Source of the DNA: Gammaproteobacteria bacterium
GTDB lineage: Bacteria > Pseudomonadota > Gammaproteobacteria > Burkholderiales > Rhodocyclaceae
Length of the DNA: 64,000 nt
Direction: 5' to 3'
Assembly: GCA_018824085.1 (NCBI GenBank)
Contig: JAHJHI010000022.1
Location: forward strand, 103,580-167,579
Below, in pieces: positions 8,660 through 16,939 of the stretch. The notes under the pieces were generated by a model. That model saw only the letters and a program-made list of their open reading frames with translations. It was not told the DNA's origin and made no database searches. Numbering within the stretch: the first letter of the stretch is position 1; each line of letters begins with the position of its first letter. A program made the translations under genes and the position numbers.

Positions 8660-9433
8660 ATGATCTCGCTGAGCACGGCACAACTCGACCTGTGGATGGC
8701 GGGATTCCTGTTTCCGCTGGCCCGCGTGCTCGGACTCATCGCGACCGCACCGGTATTCAGCAACCGTGCGTTTCCCGCGCGTGTCAGGCTCGGTCTCGCG
8801 GCGATGATGACGCTGGCGCTGCTGCCGACGCTGGAGCCGTCCGGCCTGACCGTCGGCTCCTGGCCCGGCTTGCTCGCCCTGATACAGCAGATGCTCATTG
8901 GCATCGCGCTCGGCTTCGCGATGCGCATCATATTCACCGCCATCGATCTTGCCGGTGAGCTGATCGGCCTGCAGATGGGTCTCGGCTTCGCCATGTTCTA
9001 CGACCCGGACAACGCCGCGCAATCGCCGGTCATTTCGGAATTCCTCGGCCTGCTCGCAACACTGGTGTTCCTGGCCATCAACGGCCACCTGATGCTGCTG
9101 GCGGTGCTCGGCAACAGCTTCGAGTGGTGGCCCGTCGGCGCCGACCTGTTTCCTGCCGGCGGATGGCTGGCGCTGGCGCGCTGGGGCAGCACGGTGTTTT
9201 CGGCCGGACTCATGATCGCGCTGCCTCTGATCGCGGCGCTGCTGGTGGTCAACATCGCGCTGGCAGTGCTGACGCGCGCGGCGCCCTCGCTGAACCTGTT
9301 CGCCATCGGCTTTCCGGTCACGCTGATCGCAGGCTTCGTGATGCTGCTGTTGTCGCTGCCCTTTCTGGCGCCCAGCCTGCAGCGCCTGTTCGACTACGGG
9401 CTGCAGACGGTGGCACAGCTGGCGATAGGCTGA
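8660..9433 (+). CDS. fliR: Flagellar export gate protein FliR
   Basis: 257 residues and about six transmembrane helices. Typical FliR features are RVLGLIATAPVFSNRAFPAR, the QMGLGFAMFYDPDN segment and the NIALAVLTRAAPSLNLFAIG segment. It completes fliOPQR. The next gene, rpoS, is convergent, and no flhB or flhA lies nearby, so the rest of the export apparatus is encoded elsewhere. Confidence 0.96.
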   Translation: MISLSTAQLDLWMAGFLFPLARVLGLIATAPVFSNRAFPARVRLGLAAMMTLALLPTLEPSGLTVGSWPGLLALIQQMLIGIALGFAMRIIFTAIDLAGELIGLQMGLGFAMFYDPDNAAQSPVISEFLGLLATLVFLAINGHLMLLAVLGNSFEWWPVGADLFPAGGWLALARWGSTVFSAGLMIALPLIAALLVVNIALAVLTRAAPSLNLFAIGFPVTLIAGFVMLLLSLPFLAPSLQRLFDYGLQTVAQLAIG

Positions 9434-9460
9434 CGGCTCAAGCGCCGCACAGCAGAAGGT

Positions 9461-10405
9461 TCAGAGCAGTACGTCGCGCGACACACCGGCGCGGCGCAGT
9501 ATCTTGCGCAATTGCGCGAGCGCCTCGAGTTGTATCTGGCGCACGCGCTCACGCGTCAGGCTGAGCCGTTCGGCAAGCTCCTCCAGCGTGGCGATGTCGC
9601 AGCCATTGATGCCGTAACGGAACTCGACGACGGTGCGCTGCTTCTCCGACAGCTGCGCGATCCACGAATGCACCAGACCGCCGATCTCGGCATTCTGGAT
9701 CTGCATCTCCGGTCCTTCCTGATTGTCGTCGGCCAGCGATTCGCCGATGGACAGCGACGGATCGATGTCCAGCGGCGCATCCAGCGACGCCGTGTGCTCG
9801 TTCAGGGACAGGATGTGGCGCACGTCCTCCACTGGCTTGGCCAGCAGCTGCGCGATGTCCTCGGCGCAACAGTCGCCGCCGCTACGTGACTCCAGGCTGC
9901 GCATCGCGCGCAACACCTGGTTGAGCTCCTTCACGACGTGCACCGGCAGCCGTATCGTGCGCGACTGGTTCATGATCGCGCGCTCGATGTTCTGGCGTAT
10001 CCACCACGTGGCGTAGGTCGAAAAACGGAAGCCGCGTTCAGGATCGAATTTTTCCAGTGCGTGGATCAGGCCGAGGTTGCCCTCCTCGACCAGATCAAGC
10101 AGTGGCATGCCGCGATTCAGGTAGTGCTTGGCGATGTTCACGACGAGGCGCAGATTGCGCTCGATCATCGTCTGCCGGGCGGCAAAGTCGCCTTCGCGCA
10201 CGCGGCGCGTCAGTGCCAGTTCTTCCGCCGGCGTCAGCAGCGGATTGGCACCGATCTCATTCAGATAGAGCTGGGTTGCATCACCGAGGAACTCGGCCTC
10301 CGGCGGCTCCGTGACGACCTCCGGCACGTCGATGCCGCTGTCGACTGCTTCATCCTCGACCGGCTCGACGGGTTCGGCATCTTCGGGCAGCGACAGATCG
10401 GACAT
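9461..10405 (-). CDS. rpoS: Stationary-phase sigma factor RpoS
   Basis: 314 residues. Region 1.2 (DATQLYLNEIGANPLLTPAE), region 2 (NLRLVVNIAKHYLNRG, LDLVEEGNLGLIHALEKFDP, FSTYATWWIRQNIERAIMNQ), region 3 and region 4 (RYGINGCDIATLEELAERLS, RERVRQIQLEALAQL) are all present. The N-terminal 40 residues are an acidic spacer. The surE-pcm-nlpD-rpoS order upstream is the classical arrangement, in which rpoS is often also transcribed from a promoter inside nlpD. Confidence 0.97.
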   Translation of the reverse strand: MSDLSLPEDAEPVEPVEDEAVDSGIDVPEVVTEPPEAEFLGDATQLYLNEIGANPLLTPAEELALTRRVREGDFAARQTMIERNLRLVVNIAKHYLNRGMPLLDLVEEGNLGLIHALEKFDPERGFRFSTYATWWIRQNIERAIMNQSRTIRLPVHVVKELNQVLRAMRSLESRSGGDCCAEDIAQLLAKPVEDVRHILSLNEHTASLDAPLDIDPSLSIGESLADDNQEGPEMQIQNAEIGGLVHSWIAQLSEKQRTVVEFRYGINGCDIATLEELAERLSLTRERVRQIQLEALAQLRKILRRAGVSRDVLL

Positions 10406-10412
10406 GGCGGCT

Positions 10413-11363
10413 CTATCTCGGTGGCAGGTACTTCAGCGGATCGACGGGCTTGCCCTGGCGTCGTATTTCGAAGTGCAGCCTGGGCTTGCCGGCCTCGGTA
10501 TCGGAATCGCCGAGTTCGGCAATCCTTTGTCCGCGTTTCACCGTATCGCGTTCCTGAACGAGAATCTTGCTGTTGTGTGCATAGGCGGACAAGAACGTGT
10601 TGTCGTGCTTGACGATCACAAGTTTGCCATAACCGCGCATCGCCTCGCCCGCATAGACGACCCGGCCGCCCGCAGCCGCGAGTACCGGTTCGCCAAGACG
10701 CCCCGCCACATCGACGCCCTTGCTGGAGCCGTCCCCGAAACGCGCGATCACGCGCCCGCCTGCCGGCCAGCTCCACTCGACGCCCTCCTCCGTGCGCACC
10801 GCGGCAGGCGCTGCGGGGGCTGCTGCCGTCGCCGCAGGCACAGCTGCTGCGGCCGGCGCCTGCGCTGCAGTCGCCGGTTTCGCCGCCCCGCCACCCGCTT
10901 TCATGCGCGCCAGCATGTCATCCGAATAGGGCTCGATCCCGCCCAGCGGTTCACGCTTCAGCATTGCCGAACTCGCCGTAGCCGTCTCGGCCGGCGGCGT
11001 TGCCGGAGCCGCCGTTTCAAGGGGCCGTGATTCGACGGCCGAAGGCGCGATCGGCTGCGTCTGCACCGCACCCTCGACCGGCGCAACGCGCAGCTCCTGT
11101 CCGATGCGGATCAGATTCGCGTTATCAAGATTGTTCCACGTCACCAGATCACGCCAGTCCTGGCCATGTTCGAGCGCAATGCTGTAGAGCGTCTCGCCTT
11201 TCTGCACGATGTGATGTCCGGCGCGCGCCACCGGCGCAGCCGGTGCGGGCAGAGCCTGCGCGGCGGTCGCCGGCGCCCGCTCTTCAATCGGTGCGGGACG
11301 GTTGCCCGCGCACGACGCAAGCAGCACACAGACCCCTGACAGGATGGACAGCGTTTTCTTCAT
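10413..11363 (-). CDS. nlpD: NlpD-like lipoprotein: LysM plus degenerate M23 domain
   Basis: 316 residues. The lipoprotein signal ends with the lipobox LLASC. A LysM domain ([20 protein letters not shown]) binds peptidoglycan. An Ala/Pro-rich linker leads to a C-terminal LytM/M23 fold ([20 protein letters not shown] to [20 protein letters not shown]). The first zinc ligand, normally His before GVD, is Lys here (SSKGVDVAG), as in NlpD/EnvC activators that regulate amidases and do not cut peptidoglycan themselves. The start overlaps the pcm stop. Confidence 0.93.
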   Translation of the reverse strand: MKKTLSILSGVCVLLASCAGNRPAPIEERAPATAAQALPAPAAPVARAGHHIVQKGETLYSIALEHGQDWRDLVTWNNLDNANLIRIGQELRVAPVEGAVQTQPIAPSAVESRPLETAAPATPPAETATASSAMLKREPLGGIEPYSDDMLARMKAGGGAAKPATAAQAPAAAAVPAATAAAPAAPAAVRTEEGVEWSWPAGGRVIARFGDGSSKGVDVAGRLGEPVLAAAGGRVVYAGEAMRGYGKLVIVKHDNTFLSAYAHNSKILVQERDTVKRGQRIAELGDSDTEAGKPRLHFEIRRQGKPVDPLKYLPPR

Positions 11364-12013
11364 TCAACCCCCGGTAGCAGCGGCACGAAACGCACCGCAT
11401 CCAGTTTTGATTCCACGTAGCGCTGCGGTTGCCGCTCGATCATGCGAAGCGACTGTTCGCTGGTTCCGACCGGAATGATGAGGCGCCCGCCTTCAGCAAG
11501 CTGCTCCAGCAACTGCATCGGTACGGATGCCGCAGCAGCCGCAACGATGATGGTATCGAACGGCGCTTCTGCGGCCAGCCCGACTGTGCCGTCGGCATGT
11601 TTCAGGCGAACGTTGGGCAAACGCAAGGGCCGCAGATTGCGCTTGGCGCGCTCAAGCAAGGGCGCGATGCGTTCGAGCGCATAGACATCCGTTGCAAGCC
11701 GCGACAGCACGGCCGCCTGATAACCGCAGCCAGCGCCGATCTCAAGCGTCTTGCCGAGAGGACGTCCGCCAGCCCTCAGAAGTTCAATCATTCTCGCCAC
11801 CACGAACGGCTGCGAGATGGTCTGCTGGAAGCCCAGCGGCAACGCCGTATCTTCATAGGCGCGGGTGCCCAGCGCCTCTTCGACAAACTGGTGGCGCGGA
11901 ATGGCCTGCATGGCAGCCAGAACGCCTTCGTCGCGGATGCCGGCCGTGCGCAGGCGCTCGACCATGCGCCCACGCGCGCGCGTGAGGCTGAGAGTCACGT
12001 CGGCCGAACTCAT
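11360..12013 (-). CDS. pcm: Protein-L-isoaspartate O-methyltransferase
   Basis: 217 residues. It repairs isoaspartyl residues in aged proteins using S-adenosylmethionine. Signature parts are [40 protein letters not shown] and the SAM-binding [15 protein letters not shown]. The ATG at 12013 overlaps the surE stop (ATGA) and its stop overlaps the nlpD start, so the three genes are translationally coupled. Confidence 0.96.
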   Translation of the reverse strand: MSSADVTLSLTRARGRMVERLRTAGIRDEGVLAAMQAIPRHQFVEEALGTRAYEDTALPLGFQQTISQPFVVARMIELLRAGGRPLGKTLEIGAGCGYQAAVLSRLATDVYALERIAPLLERAKRNLRPLRLPNVRLKHADGTVGLAAEAPFDTIIVAAAAASVPMQLLEQLAEGGRLIIPVGTSEQSLRMIERQPQRYVESKLDAVRFVPLLPGVE

Positions 12014-12753
12014 GCCTCCAGCCAGTCCCGCACCTGTCCCATCTGGGCGACATGGGTCAGGTCGATCTGCAGTGGCGTGATCGACGCGAAGCCGTTTGCC
12101 GTGGCATGGAAATCCGTGCCGTCGCCATCGTCCTGCGCAGCACCGGCCGCACCGACCCAATAGACCGTTTCGTTGCGCGGGTTCGTCGTACGCACGACGG
12201 GCTCCGCCTTGTGACGGCGCCCCAGTCTGGTCACCTGGATGCCCTTGAGCGCATCGGTAGAAAGGTCGGGCACATTCACGTTGAGCAACACCGGCGCGGC
12301 GAACGGCCGTTCCGTCAGCTGACGCACCAGATTGCAGGCGATGCGCGCCGCGGTGTCATAGTGCGCGCCACCCTTGCGGGTCATGGACAGCGCAATGGCC
12401 GGCACGCCCAGAAGATAGCCCTCGGTCGCCGCGGCAACGGTACCGGAATAGATGGTGTCGTCGCCCATGTTCGCGCCGTCGTTGATGCCGGACACGACGA
12501 TGTCCGGAAGGTGGTCTAGCATGCCGGTCACCGCGAGATGGACGCAATCCGTCGGCGTACCGTTGACGTAGTAGAAGCCGTTGCGTGCGCGTCTCAGGAT
12601 GAGCGGCCGGTCAAGGGTCAGGGAATTGCTGGCGCCGCTGCGATCGGCCTCGGGTGCTACGACGGTCACCTCGCCAACCTCGCCAAGCGCTTGTGCGAGC
12701 GCTTCAAGACCGGGGGCAAAATAGCCGTCGTCGTTGGACAACAGGATGCGCAT
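12010..12753 (-). CDS. surE: 5'/3'-nucleotidase SurE
   Basis: 247 residues. The N terminus [19 protein letters not shown] holds the Asp-Asp metal site; [31 protein letters not shown] and [20 protein letters not shown] are family signatures. SurE dephosphorylates nucleoside monophosphates during stress. It is first in the surE-pcm-nlpD-rpoS block and the last intact chromosomal gene before the island border. Confidence 0.96.
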   Translation of the reverse strand: MRILLSNDDGYFAPGLEALAQALGEVGEVTVVAPEADRSGASNSLTLDRPLILRRARNGFYYVNGTPTDCVHLAVTGMLDHLPDIVVSGINDGANMGDDTIYSGTVAAATEGYLLGVPAIALSMTRKGGAHYDTAARIACNLVRQLTERPFAAPVLLNVNVPDLSTDALKGIQVTRLGRRHKAEPVVRTTNPRNETVYWVGAAGAAQDDGDGTDFHATANGFASITPLQIDLTHVAQMGQVRDWLEA

Positions 12754-13018
12754 GGGAAGCTGCGAGTGAAGGCTGCAACAGAGAGCTGCAACACAGTAGG
12801 GCAAAGAGGAAATGGTCTGAGACGCAGGCCTGAAGCCTGTCGCCACGCCACGTAAACACGAGGTTTGACGTGATTTTATACATTTGTCCCTGACTTGTCC
12901 CGGCTGCTTCTCGACGGGCTGGACGGAATTCTTCCCGACGGACGGCTGGCCAATGCCTGGAACGGCTGCGTCGTGGATACGAATGCGAAGGCGCAAGGAC
13001 ATGGGCGCCGCACAATAC

Positions 13019-13045
13019 AAAAAAGCCAGCTCGGAAGCTGGCTTT
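13019..13045 (-). terminator. Rho-independent terminator of the (former) tRNA-Pro gene
   Basis: On the minus strand a hairpin with arms AAAGCCAGCT/AGCTGGCTTT and a four-base loop ends in a run of six T (plus-strand A at 13019-13024). It lies just past the CCA end of the tRNA-Pro fragment and would terminate leftward tRNA transcripts. Confidence 0.85.
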
Positions 13046-13067
13046 GCTGTTTCGTTCTGTCTGCTGT

Positions 13068-13113
13068 TGGTCGGGGCGGCGGGATTCGAACTCGCGACCC
13101 CTTGCACCCCATA
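13068..13113 (-). tRNA. 3' half of tRNA-Pro(GGG): island attachment site
   Basis: Reading the minus strand from 13113, the segment has the anticodon loop with GGG (ATGGGGT), the 3' anticodon stem GCAAG, variable region, T arm with GTTCGAATCC, the 3' acceptor strand and encoded CCA. The sequence at higher coordinates cannot fold into a D arm or pair with this acceptor or anticodon stem, so the 5' half is absent. An integrase gene begins 185 bases further in. This is the expected scar of integration into the 3' half of a tRNA gene. An intact tRNA-Pro(GGG) should sit at the far end of the island, outside this window. Confidence 0.8.
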
Positions 13114-13298
13114 AACGTGAAGCGACGTATCAGCCGGTCTCATCGCGCCCCACCCAAGCTAAACACCACGTTGTTTACAAACAATTATTTAGTTTGAACA
13201 ACTTCATGACGTGTCATAGTATACCATCAAAGCGCACGCCAAGTGTTCCCCCAATCGTTCCCCCGATTTTACTCGTTTGACATCATCGAGGTGGTCCA

Positions 13299-14735
13299 AT
13301 GGCTCTGCACGAACTCAGCGACAAGGAAGTCCGGAACTCCAAGCCCATGGAGCGAGAGTACCTGCTAGCGGACGGTGGCGGGCTCTTCCTGCGAGTGCGC
13401 CCAACGGGTGCAAAGGACTGGCTGCTCGTCTATACATTTGCCGGGAACCGCAGAAAACTGGGGCTGGGTAGCCTGGAGTCGGTACCGCTGGCTGCGGCGC
13501 GCAGTGAAGCCGCCAAGGCGCGGGAGTCAATCAAACAGCAAATCGACCCCCAGGTGCAACGCAAGCTACGGCAAGCCGAACAGGAAGCACAGCGCAAGAT
13601 CCTGGAGGCTGCCCAGGCACGCCAAACGGTCAAGGATCTTTTCGAGCGATGGGCCGAGGTGGACCTGGTGCGCCGCAAGGATGGCGGGAAGGAAATCCGC
13701 CGCATGTTCGAAAAGGATGTCCTCCCAAAGCTTGGCTCCCTCGCCGTGGAAGACGTCAAGAAGGGGAACATCACATCGGTGACTGACCCGCTTCTCGCCC
13801 GCGGCGTCAATCGGATGGCAAAGGTCGTCTTCTCGTTGATGCGGCAAATGTTCAGATTTGCCGTCGATCGCGACATCATTGAGGCGGACCCCACGGCCAG
13901 CATTCGCAAAGTCAAGATCGGCGGACCGGATGGCGAGCGCGATCGAGTACTGAGCGAAGCGGAAATTGGAGCACTTTGCCAACAGCTACCGAGCGCGGGA
14001 CTGATGCCGACAACTAAGGCTGCCGTCTGGATTGCCCTCTCGACACTTTGTCGGATAGGAGAGTTGCTGGGCGCGCGGTGGTCCGACGTCGATCTCGACA
14101 ACCACTTATGGCGAATCTCTGACACCAAGAACGGCAAGCCACACAACGTCTATCTGTCTGATTTTGCCGTGAAGCAGTTCCGCAAGGTAAAGGAGCTCAA
14201 TGGCGAAGGGACGTGGGTCTATCCTAGCCGCAATGGCAAGAAAGCGGTCTCCAGCAAGACAATCACCAAGCAACTTGGCGACCGGCAACGGCCTAGCGGG
14301 TCGATGAAGCGGCGTAGCAAATTAATTGCGACACTGACGTTGCCAGGTGGCAAATGGGGGCCACATGACTTACGAAGGACCGGTGCCACCATGATGACTC
14401 GCTTGGGCGTATTGCCCGAGGTCGCTGACCGATGCTTGAATCATGTCGAGGAAAATAGAACGAAGAGAATCTATCAGCGCCACACCTACGAAACAGAAAT
14501 GCAGAAGGCTTGGCGGTTACTGGGCAACCGTCTGACCCATCTGACGAAAGATCTTCCTGACGACACTGCTGCCAATTCGACTAACGAGAACCGCCGATCA
14601 ATGCGAAAAACCGCTGCAGCGTCCCCGAAACGAACAGGTATCGCACGTTCGCAGGGACAAGGGCCGTCGAGGCAAGAGGCGCCCGGCGAGAAGATCGTCC
14701 CGGCGCCTGATCAAGGCAATAACTTGGTCGTCTGA
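13299..14735 (+). CDS. int: P4-type tyrosine integrase of the island
   Basis: 478 residues. The N-terminal arm-binding domain (DUF4102 type) shows LADGGGLFLRVRPTGAKDWL and RKLGLGSLESVPLAAARSEA. The catalytic domain shows Arg in STLCRIGELLGARW, the HDLRRTG box, and the Tyr nucleophile in RIYQRHTYETEMQ. Integrases of this kind insert islands at tRNA 3' ends, and this one lies beside a truncated tRNA-Pro. AGGTGG precedes the ATG. The 3' end overlaps the convergent nuclease gene by 138 bases, and the last 80 or so residues after the catalytic domain look like an unstructured tail. Confidence 0.95.
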   Translation: MALHELSDKEVRNSKPMEREYLLADGGGLFLRVRPTGAKDWLLVYTFAGNRRKLGLGSLESVPLAAARSEAAKARESIKQQIDPQVQRKLRQAEQEAQRKILEAAQARQTVKDLFERWAEVDLVRRKDGGKEIRRMFEKDVLPKLGSLAVEDVKKGNITSVTDPLLARGVNRMAKVVFSLMRQMFRFAVDRDIIEADPTASIRKVKIGGPDGERDRVLSEAEIGALCQQLPSAGLMPTTKAAVWIALSTLCRIGELLGARWSDVDLDNHLWRISDTKNGKPHNVYLSDFAVKQFRKVKELNGEGTWVYPSRNGKKAVSSKTITKQLGDRQRPSGSMKRRSKLIATLTLPGGKWGPHDLRRTGATMMTRLGVLPEVADRCLNHVEENRTKRIYQRHTYETEMQKAWRLLGNRLTHLTKDLPDDTAANSTNENRRSMRKTAAASPKRTGIARSQGQGPSRQEAPGEKIVPAPDQGNNLVV

Positions 14736-15242
14736 CATCAGCTCAACACGATGTGCGGTCGGCAAACTCCGCCCAGCCTGAGTCTTCACCATTACATACG
14801 CGTGGGATGCCACGGCCTGCCCCGTCTGCCCCATCACCGCCATCCGCTGGGCGGACAACTGGATCACATCCGACAGGCACGGCTGGTTGCTCGAGCGAGT
14901 CTTGAACTCCACCAACACGAGCAGACCGGAGGGCAGGCGGTATGCCCGGTCAAGTTTCGCCACCAGTCCGACGGGCGTGGAAATCCGGAACAGCTTTTCC
15001 AAGTAGACCAATTCGGCGTCCCGCAGCGCTGCCGGTCGCGAGGCCTGCTCAGCCCGTACGGCATGCGTCTCAAGTGATCGCCACCGCGCCACGGCCAGCG
15101 AGAAGCCCACGACGGCAACGGCGCAACCGACGCCCCACGCTAGCGCCGACACTTGCCGCCTCCACGCAAACCTGACCACCAGCGAAGTCCGGTCGCGATC
15201 GCCCCCAAGACCATGCGCATAGGAACCTGCAACGAGGGCCAT
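14598..15242 (-). CDS. Cas4-like PD-(D/E)XK nuclease, C-terminal part (probable second half of a split gene)
   Basis: 214 residues from the ATG at 15242. After one hydrophobic helix (VSALAWGVGCAVAVVGFSLA) come the nuclease motifs: the metal-binding Asp in VGLVAKLDRAYRLPSG, the ExK in LVEFKTRSS and the Q motif VIQLSAQRMAV. The C terminus has CDTCSFRGRC, three of the four cysteines that hold an Fe-S cluster in Cas4/AddB-type nucleases. The fourth cysteine and the upstream His motif are encoded in the overlapping frame (15140-15613). A -1 shift in the 103-base overlap would join both. It may therefore be a broken gene, a sequencing error or a true two-subunit enzyme. Confidence 0.7.
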   Translation of the reverse strand: MALVAGSYAHGLGGDRDRTSLVVRFAWRRQVSALAWGVGCAVAVVGFSLAVARWRSLETHAVRAEQASRPAALRDAELVYLEKLFRISTPVGLVAKLDRAYRLPSGLLVLVEFKTRSSNQPCLSDVIQLSAQRMAVMGQTGQAVASHAYVMVKTQAGRSLPTAHRVELMSDDQVIALIRRRDDLLAGRLLPRRPLSLRTCDTCSFRGRCSGFSH

Positions 15243-15613
15243 CGGCGCAGGACGACGCAGATACCGGGTGCCCCCCGATAGTAGAGGCGGATCACCCGGC
15301 GTCCCCAAGCGCTGGGTCGCAGCGCCTCGTCCCTGAACCGGCGCAGGACGTCCGTCGGCCAAGCCTCGCTGAACACGCAGGTGGCGATGAAGCAACGCCC
15401 CTTCCGGGCGGCCTGCGCGGTCGCCGCCAAGCCTTCCCTATAGAAGTGCTCATGCTCGACCAGCCCGCGTGCCCGGGCTTGTTGCTGCCAAACCGTACGC
15501 CGGCTTCCATGGAGATGCTCGAACACCACCAGCCGTTCGCAGCGGCCCATCTGTGCCAGGTCCGAAGCACTGACCATCCGGCCGCTCACCGGCCGGCGCG
15601 ATCGCTTGCCCAT
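15140..15613 (-). CDS. Cas4-like nuclease N-terminus with CFI-box domain (probable first half of a split gene)
   Basis: 157 residues. Residues about 11-60 resemble the start of a Cas4-type nuclease: MVSASDLAQMGRCERLVVFE with a lone cysteine, then GLVEHEHFYREG with the His motif. The rest is a CFI-box module: KGRCFIATCVFSEAWPTDVL, RRFRDEALRPSAWGRRVIRL and YYRGAPG. CFI boxes are usually C-terminal and followed by a membrane helix; here that helix is in the next frame. I prefer the ATG at 15613, seven bases after the upstream stop, over the one at 15667. Same-strand operon with the ParM-like pair. Confidence 0.65.
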   Translation of the reverse strand: MGKRSRRPVSGRMVSASDLAQMGRCERLVVFEHLHGSRRTVWQQQARARGLVEHEHFYREGLAATAQAARKGRCFIATCVFSEAWPTDVLRRFRDEALRPSAWGRRVIRLYYRGAPGICVVLRRWPSLQVPMRMVLGAIATGLRWWSGLRGGGKCRR

Positions 15614-15620
15614 GGCCGGC

Positions 15621-15899
15621 TCACGCGTCGATCGCTGGCGCGAAGAGGTCGTTGGTGATGTCGCCATTGCCCTCCTGCGCGCTACTTGTGGAAGGCAGAT
15701 GAGGCGAGCCGTGTCCCATCCCGGCTAAAACACCGCTCTGCGACAGCAAGCCATCGTAGGCCAGCAGCCGCAGCCGATTGATACGTTTAACGCCCTTTTG
15801 GAACTGGATCAGATCGTCGTACAGACGGGGATGATCGGCACGCGCCAATACGAAGACCAGGCGAATGAGCGCGGGATCCTTCTCGGTATCGGTACTCAT
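15621..15899 (-). CDS. Small ParM-partner-like protein
   Basis: 92 residues, mostly helical and basic in the middle (LIRLVFVLARADHPRLYDDL, IQFQKGVKRINRLRLLAYDG), with a low-complexity tail. It overlaps the stop of the actin-like gene by four bases (ATGA), so it is translated with it. In ParM-type partition loci the gene after the actin encodes the DNA-binding adaptor, so that role is inferred from position and size only. No named family is recognised with certainty. Confidence 0.65.
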   Translation of the reverse strand: MSTDTEKDPALIRLVFVLARADHPRLYDDLIQFQKGVKRINRLRLLAYDGLLSQSGVLAGMGHGSPHLPSTSSAQEGNGDITNDLFAPAIDA

Positions 15900-16939
15900 T
15901 CGAGTTCTCCCGATGCCCCCTGAACTGGCTCCGTACCGGTGGCGGTCATCTTGCTGCTCGCGTAGTTCTGCCCGGCCAGCTGAAAACCCCGCACATTGGC
16001 GAACATCGGTTCCTTCACCTCGTGGATACGGTGCTTCGGGAACGCTGCCTTGACCGCCTTGCGGAACAGGAACGCCCCACCGCCGACCAGGATGATGTTC
16101 TGCAGGCTGTGCGGTGCCTCGATCCACTCCTTCATCGTCGACACGGCCTGCTCGGCGACGGTCTCGGCCAGGGGCAGCAGGCGCTTCATGTCGTACGGCT
16201 TCTGAAAGATCATCGGCTGCTTGCCCGTGCGCAGCGCCAGGTCGATGGCGTCGTAGTCTCGGTACGGCGAGCCGATATCCTTGGTGATCTCGGCCGCCAG
16301 CAGGCGCAGTACATCCGACATGCCGCGGTTGAAGGAGTAGCTCTGCTTCTGCACAAGGCGCATGCCCCGGGCCACCAGCCAGTCGAAGGTGCGCGAGCCC
16401 GGGTCGATGATCAGGCTCTGCTCGTTGCCGATGATCGCCATCTTCTGGTGCTCGGAGGCGAACTGCGCCAGCGCCCCTTGCGGCTGAGCGACGGCCATGG
16501 CTTTGCCGACCGTCACGACCTTACTGCCACCGATGTCGTGCCGGCCGGTCATGGATTTCTCCAGCGCCGCTTTCTTGACCGCGAAGAGCGCCACCGGCAG
16601 CCCCACCACCAGGAGGTCGATGTGACTCACCTTCATCATGGAAAGCGCCCCCCTGAGCAACGCCATGTACTCGGGCGTCTCGGTGTATTCATCATGCAGT
16701 TGTTTGGCGCGGAAGGTGTCGGCGGCGAGGCTCACGTCCGGCCCGACCTCGTAGAACAGCGGGCCGATGGGGATGCACACGGTCTTCTTGCGTTCACTGG
16801 CCGGCCACGACGGCGAGTCGTCGCTCGACGGATAGGCAACGGACGGGAAACTGGCGCAGCGGATGTCGGTACCGGCCGCGGCCGTGACAAATTTGGTGTT
16901 GCCGGATCCGACATCCACCGCTCTGACGATCAATTCCAT
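15896..16939 (-). CDS. ParM/StbA-family actin-like segregation ATPase
   Basis: 347 residues with the actin-fold ATP-binding signatures: phosphate-1 loop AVDVGSGNTKFV at the N terminus, phosphate-2 loop IIDPGSRTFDWLV, and the adenosine motif IILVGGGAFLFRKAV. ParM filaments push apart copies of a replicon bound through an adaptor. The protein is close to the actin component of the PRTRC-type plasmid cassette, but the ThiF-, E2- and other PRTRC genes are not in this window. Its presence suggests the island can persist as an extrachromosomal replicon after excision. Confidence 0.85.
   Translation of the reverse strand: MELIVRAVDVGSGNTKFVTAAAGTDIRCASFPSVAYPSSDDSPSWPASERKKTVCIPIGPLFYEVGPDVSLAADTFRAKQLHDEYTETPEYMALLRGALSMMKVSHIDLLVVGLPVALFAVKKAALEKSMTGRHDIGGSKVVTVGKAMAVAQPQGALAQFASEHQKMAIIGNEQSLIIDPGSRTFDWLVARGMRLVQKQSYSFNRGMSDVLRLLAAEITKDIGSPYRDYDAIDLALRTGKQPMIFQKPYDMKRLLPLAETVAEQAVSTMKEWIEAPHSLQNIILVGGGAFLFRKAVKAAFPKHRIHEVKEPMFANVRGFQLAGQNYASSKMTATGTEPVQGASGELE

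Noticed and set aside
13068..13113. A complete tRNA-Pro gene
   Set aside because: Sequence upstream on the minus strand cannot form the 5' acceptor strand, D arm or 5' anticodon stem.
14598..15613. A CRISPR-Cas locus because of the Cas4-like nuclease
   Set aside because: No repeat-spacer array and no cas1, cas2 or effector genes in the window; the gene belongs to the parM operon.
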